Positions 51,344-53,574 of a stretch of 53,574 bases of DNA are shown here, one piece after another. Under the pieces are notes generated by a model that was given only the letters and a program-made list of their open reading frames with translations, made no database searches and had not been told where the DNA came from. The position numbers and the translations under genes are program-made. Origin of the DNA: Selenomonadaceae bacterium (GTDB lineage Bacteria; Bacillota; Negativicutes; Selenomonadales; Selenomonadaceae); NCBI GenBank assembly GCA_017554235.1, contig JAFZIV010000018.1:1-53574 (forward strand), in the 5' to 3' direction. Position 1 is the stretch's first letter. Every line of letters starts with the position of its first letter.

Positions 51344-52106
51344 GTCTGAACCTCAACCAAATAAATATTCCAAAAAAAATTGTGAACGCAATCACGCTCG
51401 TAACCTGCGCACTTTTCAAAATTCCGAACGCCAAATCTGTATAATCTCCGCGCAGATTCTCAAGAAAAAATCTTGCCGTCGCGTAAAGCATAACATAAAA
51501 CGCGAAACATTGACCCTTAACGTAATTTGTGCAACGGAAAATTAAAAGCAACGCCATAATCACAATATCAAGCTGACATTCCCACACTTCTGCGGGAAAA
51601 AGCGGTTGCGCTCCGTAAGTGTGATATGCCAGCGTCGTGTCGGGATAAATTATTCCGAAATTGCCGCCCGTCGGTGCGCCGAAAGCATCGCCGTTTAATA
51701 AATTTGCGCAACGTCCTAACGCTTGACCCAAAACTATTGCCGGTGCTAAAAGGTCTGCCAAATGAATTACGTCCAATCCTTTAAATTTTGCGTAAATGCC
51801 GCCTGCCAAGACGCCTAAAATTATTCCGCCTTGTACAGCCATTCCGCCCTGCCAGACGTTTAAAATTTCGTTTAAGTGGTATTGATAATAATCCCAGTCG
51901 AAAAAGAAAACGTCCCACAATCTCGCGCCCAACAATCCGAAAAATCCTCCGATTAATCCAATGTCAACTAAAAATTTTTCGTAGCCGCGCCCGTCCATTT
52001 TCGCGAAAAAATATCCTGCGCCCGTCGCCAAAAAAATTGAGATTGACAACACGACGCCATAGGAGCGAATCGGAAAATCTCCTATAAAAAATAAATATTG
52101 ATGCAT
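51330..52106 (-). CDS. lgt: Prolipoprotein diacylglyceryl transferase
   Basis: 258 residues from the ATG after AAAGG (a longer in-frame start at 52127 would lie before it). Inner-membrane enzyme that moves diacylglyceryl to the lipobox cysteine of prolipoproteins. Seven hydrophobic segments; signature GLLGARLWDVFFFDWDYY, GQALGRCANLLNGDAFG with the conserved arginine and asparagine, and RFFLENLRGD. The start of recX overlaps its end. Confidence 0.93.
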   Translation of the reverse strand: MHQYLFFIGDFPIRSYGVVLSISIFLATGAGYFFAKMDGRGYEKFLVDIGLIGGFFGLLGARLWDVFFFDWDYYQYHLNEILNVWQGGMAVQGGIILGVLAGGIYAKFKGLDVIHLADLLAPAIVLGQALGRCANLLNGDAFGAPTGGNFGIIYPDTTLAYHTYGAQPLFPAEVWECQLDIVIMALLLIFRCTNYVKGQCFAFYVMLYATARFFLENLRGDYTDLAFGILKSAQVTSVIAFTIFFGIFIWLRFRRERK

Positions 52107-52124
52107 TGCGTGCCTTTCTTGTAT

Positions 52125-52168
52125 CAAAAAAACTTCTATGACGTAATTTTATCACAGAAGTTTTTTTT
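52125..52168 (-). terminator. Terminator after LD-carboxypeptidase-like gene
   Basis: AAAAAAACTTCT and AGAAGTTTTTTTT arms, usable on the minus strand. Confidence 0.7.
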
Positions 52169-52227
52169 TATAAATATTTATCTTCAGCCAACTGACAATT
52201 CGCAGGAATTTTTAAGTTTAAAAAATT

Positions 52228-52809
52228 TTAAGATTTAAAAGTCGGCTCGTCTATGATCAGCTTAGCTTTACCGTTGGAATCAGCTTTCATAATTGCATGA
52301 ACTCCAAGCGGCAAAAATGTATTGTGCTTATCGTGACCGGCGGGCAATCCCATAATTGTCGGTTTACCTGAAAGTTTTGCGTAATGTTCCAAAACATTTT
52401 CAAGCGTCAAGCCGTTAGCCTTATCTTTTTTGCAATTTGTGAAGTCGCCGAATAAAATTCCGTTGACACGATTTAAAAGCCCGCTTTGATAAAGTTGGTA
52501 AAGCATTCTATCCAATCTGTAGGGTTTTTCGCCGACATCTTCAATTAACAGTAATGCGCCGGTGCCGTCAAGTTCATAAGGAGCTATTTTTACGCGGTAG
52601 CCTCTGGATTGAAAAAAGTTTACTGCGCGTTTAAAGCCTTCGCTGTCGGCAAGACCTTTCAAATATGCGGAAGGTGCCAAAATTCCTATGCAGTCGCCCT
52701 TTTGAAGTGCAAATCCTTTACTGCGTTCACTTTGCGCGGAAACAGTTTCTGCTGTAAAAGTTACAAGGCACATAATGAAAAATACAAAAAAATTTTTTAA
52801 ATTTATCAC
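52228..52809 (-). CDS. LD-carboxypeptidase-like (S66) protein with an internal deletion
   Basis: 193 residues against roughly 300 for the family. Signal peptide in residues 1-25 (FFVFFIMCLVTFTAETVSA). KGDCIGILAPSAYLKG and FQSRGYRVKIAP match the N-terminal part; residue 77 then passes straight into YELDGTGALLLIEDVGEKPYRLDRMLYQL, the C-terminal part, and GLPAGHDKHN. The missing middle normally contains the serine nucleophile (GYSD motif), while the glutamate and histidine regions remain. An in-frame deletion of about 100 or more residues is the simplest explanation. Probably not active as a peptidase. Confidence 0.75.
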   Translation of the reverse strand: MINLKNFFVFFIMCLVTFTAETVSAQSERSKGFALQKGDCIGILAPSAYLKGLADSEGFKRAVNFFQSRGYRVKIAPYELDGTGALLLIEDVGEKPYRLDRMLYQLYQSGLLNRVNGILFGDFTNCKKDKANGLTLENVLEHYAKLSGKPTIMGLPAGHDKHNTFLPLGVHAIMKADSNGKAKLIIDEPTFKS

Positions 52810-52840
52810 AATTCCGCCTCCCTTGTTATATTTCTTTCAA

Positions 52841-52871
52841 AAAAAATCTCCGACTTTTTCATCGGAGATTG
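52841..52871 (-). terminator. Terminator after peptide 6
   Basis: AATCTCCGA and TCGGAGATT arms around CTTTTTCA, with a T run on the minus strand. Confidence 0.75.
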
Positions 52872-52912
52872 AGATTTTTATTAGCTGAAATTAATTAAGT
52901 TTCGCGATAATC

Positions 52913-53272
52913 TTACAAATTGGGATTTTGTACACCAAGTCTGTCGTAAATTTTGTTCCAAATTTCCTTTTGACTCATTTTGTGATGATTAAGGTAGTAC
53001 CTGTTATTTGTATCATCGGTGTGAAGGTCGCAACCAACCCCGAAGTCACAATGGTAAAAGTTGGAGATAAGGTCGCCGATTTTATTCATAGCGGCATTAA
53101 CATCAGCAGCTGAAGCATTGCCATTGCCAGGCAGGAGATTGACGTTATAGCGATTTTCAAGCCAGCGGATGTTATCTGCATCGCGTGCAACTTGACCCCA
53201 AGTTCCGCCGGAAACTTCGTCGAGTTCCTCCTCGTTCATAACCTCTTCATTCATAATTTTTTCTTCACTCAT
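52913..53272 (-). CDS. Double-glycine leader peptide precursor, paralogue 6
   Basis: 119 residues; 23-residue leader ends EEELDEVSGG (VSGG in place of VAGG). The 96-residue core opens TWGQVARDADNIRWLE and has FYHCDFGVGCDLH and NNRYYLNHHKMSQKEIWNKIYDRLG, very close to paralogue 5 at 4661. GAAAGGAAG ribosome site. Read on the opposite strand to the left cluster. Confidence 0.75.
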   Translation of the reverse strand: MSEEKIMNEEVMNEEELDEVSGGTWGQVARDADNIRWLENRYNVNLLPGNGNASAADVNAAMNKIGDLISNFYHCDFGVGCDLHTDDTNNRYYLNHHKMSQKEIWNKIYDRLGVQNPNL

Positions 53273-53344
53273 TTTTTAAAACTTCCTTTCAAATTTTTTA
53301 ATTTGTGTTTTTTTAGCTGAAATCAATTAATCTTCGCGATAATC

Positions 53345-53574
53345 TTACAAATTGGGATTTTCTATGCCAAGTCTGTCGTAAATTTTGTTCCAAATTTCCT
53401 TTTGACTCATTTTGTGATTATTAAGGTAGTACCTGTTATTTGTATCATCGGTGTGAAGGTCGCAACCAATACCAAAGTCGCAGTGGTAAAAGTCGGAGAG
53501 AATATCGCCAATTTTATTCATAGCGGCATTAACATCGGCAGCTGAAGCTCTGCTCGGCAAAATACGAACGTTAT
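53345..53574 (-). CDS. Double-glycine-family core, paralogue 7, cut by window edge
   Basis: Frame open to the window end; the visible part includes NVRILPSRASAADVNAAMNK, FYHCDFGIGCDLH and the YYLNNHKMSQKEIWNKIYDRLGIENPNL end. Two residues differ from paralogue 5 over the shared seventy. The leader lies outside the window. Confidence 0.7.
   Translation of the reverse strand, partial: NVRILPSRASAADVNAAMNKIGDILSDFYHCDFGIGCDLHTDDTNNRYYLNNHKMSQKEIWNKIYDRLGIENPNL

Overview
The window reads as a piece of chromosome from an AT-rich, flagellated anaerobe of Firmicutes type, most likely a member of the Negativicutes (Selenomonas-like). This placement rests on the mix of Firmicutes-style housekeeping genes, frequent TTG and GTG starts, the flgM-flgN-flgK-flgL cluster, an S55 (SpoIVB-like) peptidase and rumen-style sensor proteins. 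It is inference; no 16S gene is present.

Layout. 1-1600: a TPR protein cut by the window edge and a membrane acyltransferase. 1600-5100: a cluster of five small double-glycine leader peptides with unusually long cores, plus one small secreted protein and one antitoxin-like gene, served by five near-identical promoters and repeated terminators. 5100-5820: ybaK and a one-cluster ferredoxin. 6000-11230: flagellar genes flgM, two FlgN-like genes, flgK and flgL. 11350-13830: a radical SAM protein and a DMT exporter. 13900-16300 (minus): secreted protein, pncC, rimO. 16490-22570: solute-binding protein, ilvN, then a minus-strand operon GT92-prmC-sua5-serine hydrolase. 22680-27110: cstA, then tsaB-rimI-rph-rdgB-yfcE. 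27085-29230 (minus): an AgrC/AgrA-type two-component pair. 29330-30520: four small unknown genes. 30870-35140: S55 peptidase, murA, leuB. 35390-41750: a periplasmic-sensor protein, a MntA/HepT-like pair, an RlmD-type methyltransferase, pfkA, ung. 41940-47760: a 1755-residue RTX-like surface protein behind a long structured leader. 48000-50600: a cytidine-deaminase-like protein without metal ligands, ftsY, a flagellin, tRNA-Gly. 50700-53574 (minus): tRNA-Ser, recX, lgt, an internally deleted LD-carboxypeptidase, and two more double-glycine peptides, the last cut by the window edge.

The most unusual content is threefold. First, the double-glycine peptide family (seven members, two shared core motifs) which I do not recognise. 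Second, an octamer CTGCGCGG that occurs about 34 times on both strands, in several reading frames and between genes, far above chance, and is missing from the flagellar and surface-protein regions; it behaves like an uptake-signal or other genome-wide DNA word. Third, several dispersed intergenic elements: 7-bp-period arrays that begin at stop codons, and a three-hairpin element present twice with compensatory base changes.

No transporter or protease for the double-glycine peptides, no CRISPR array, no transposase and no phage genes were seen.
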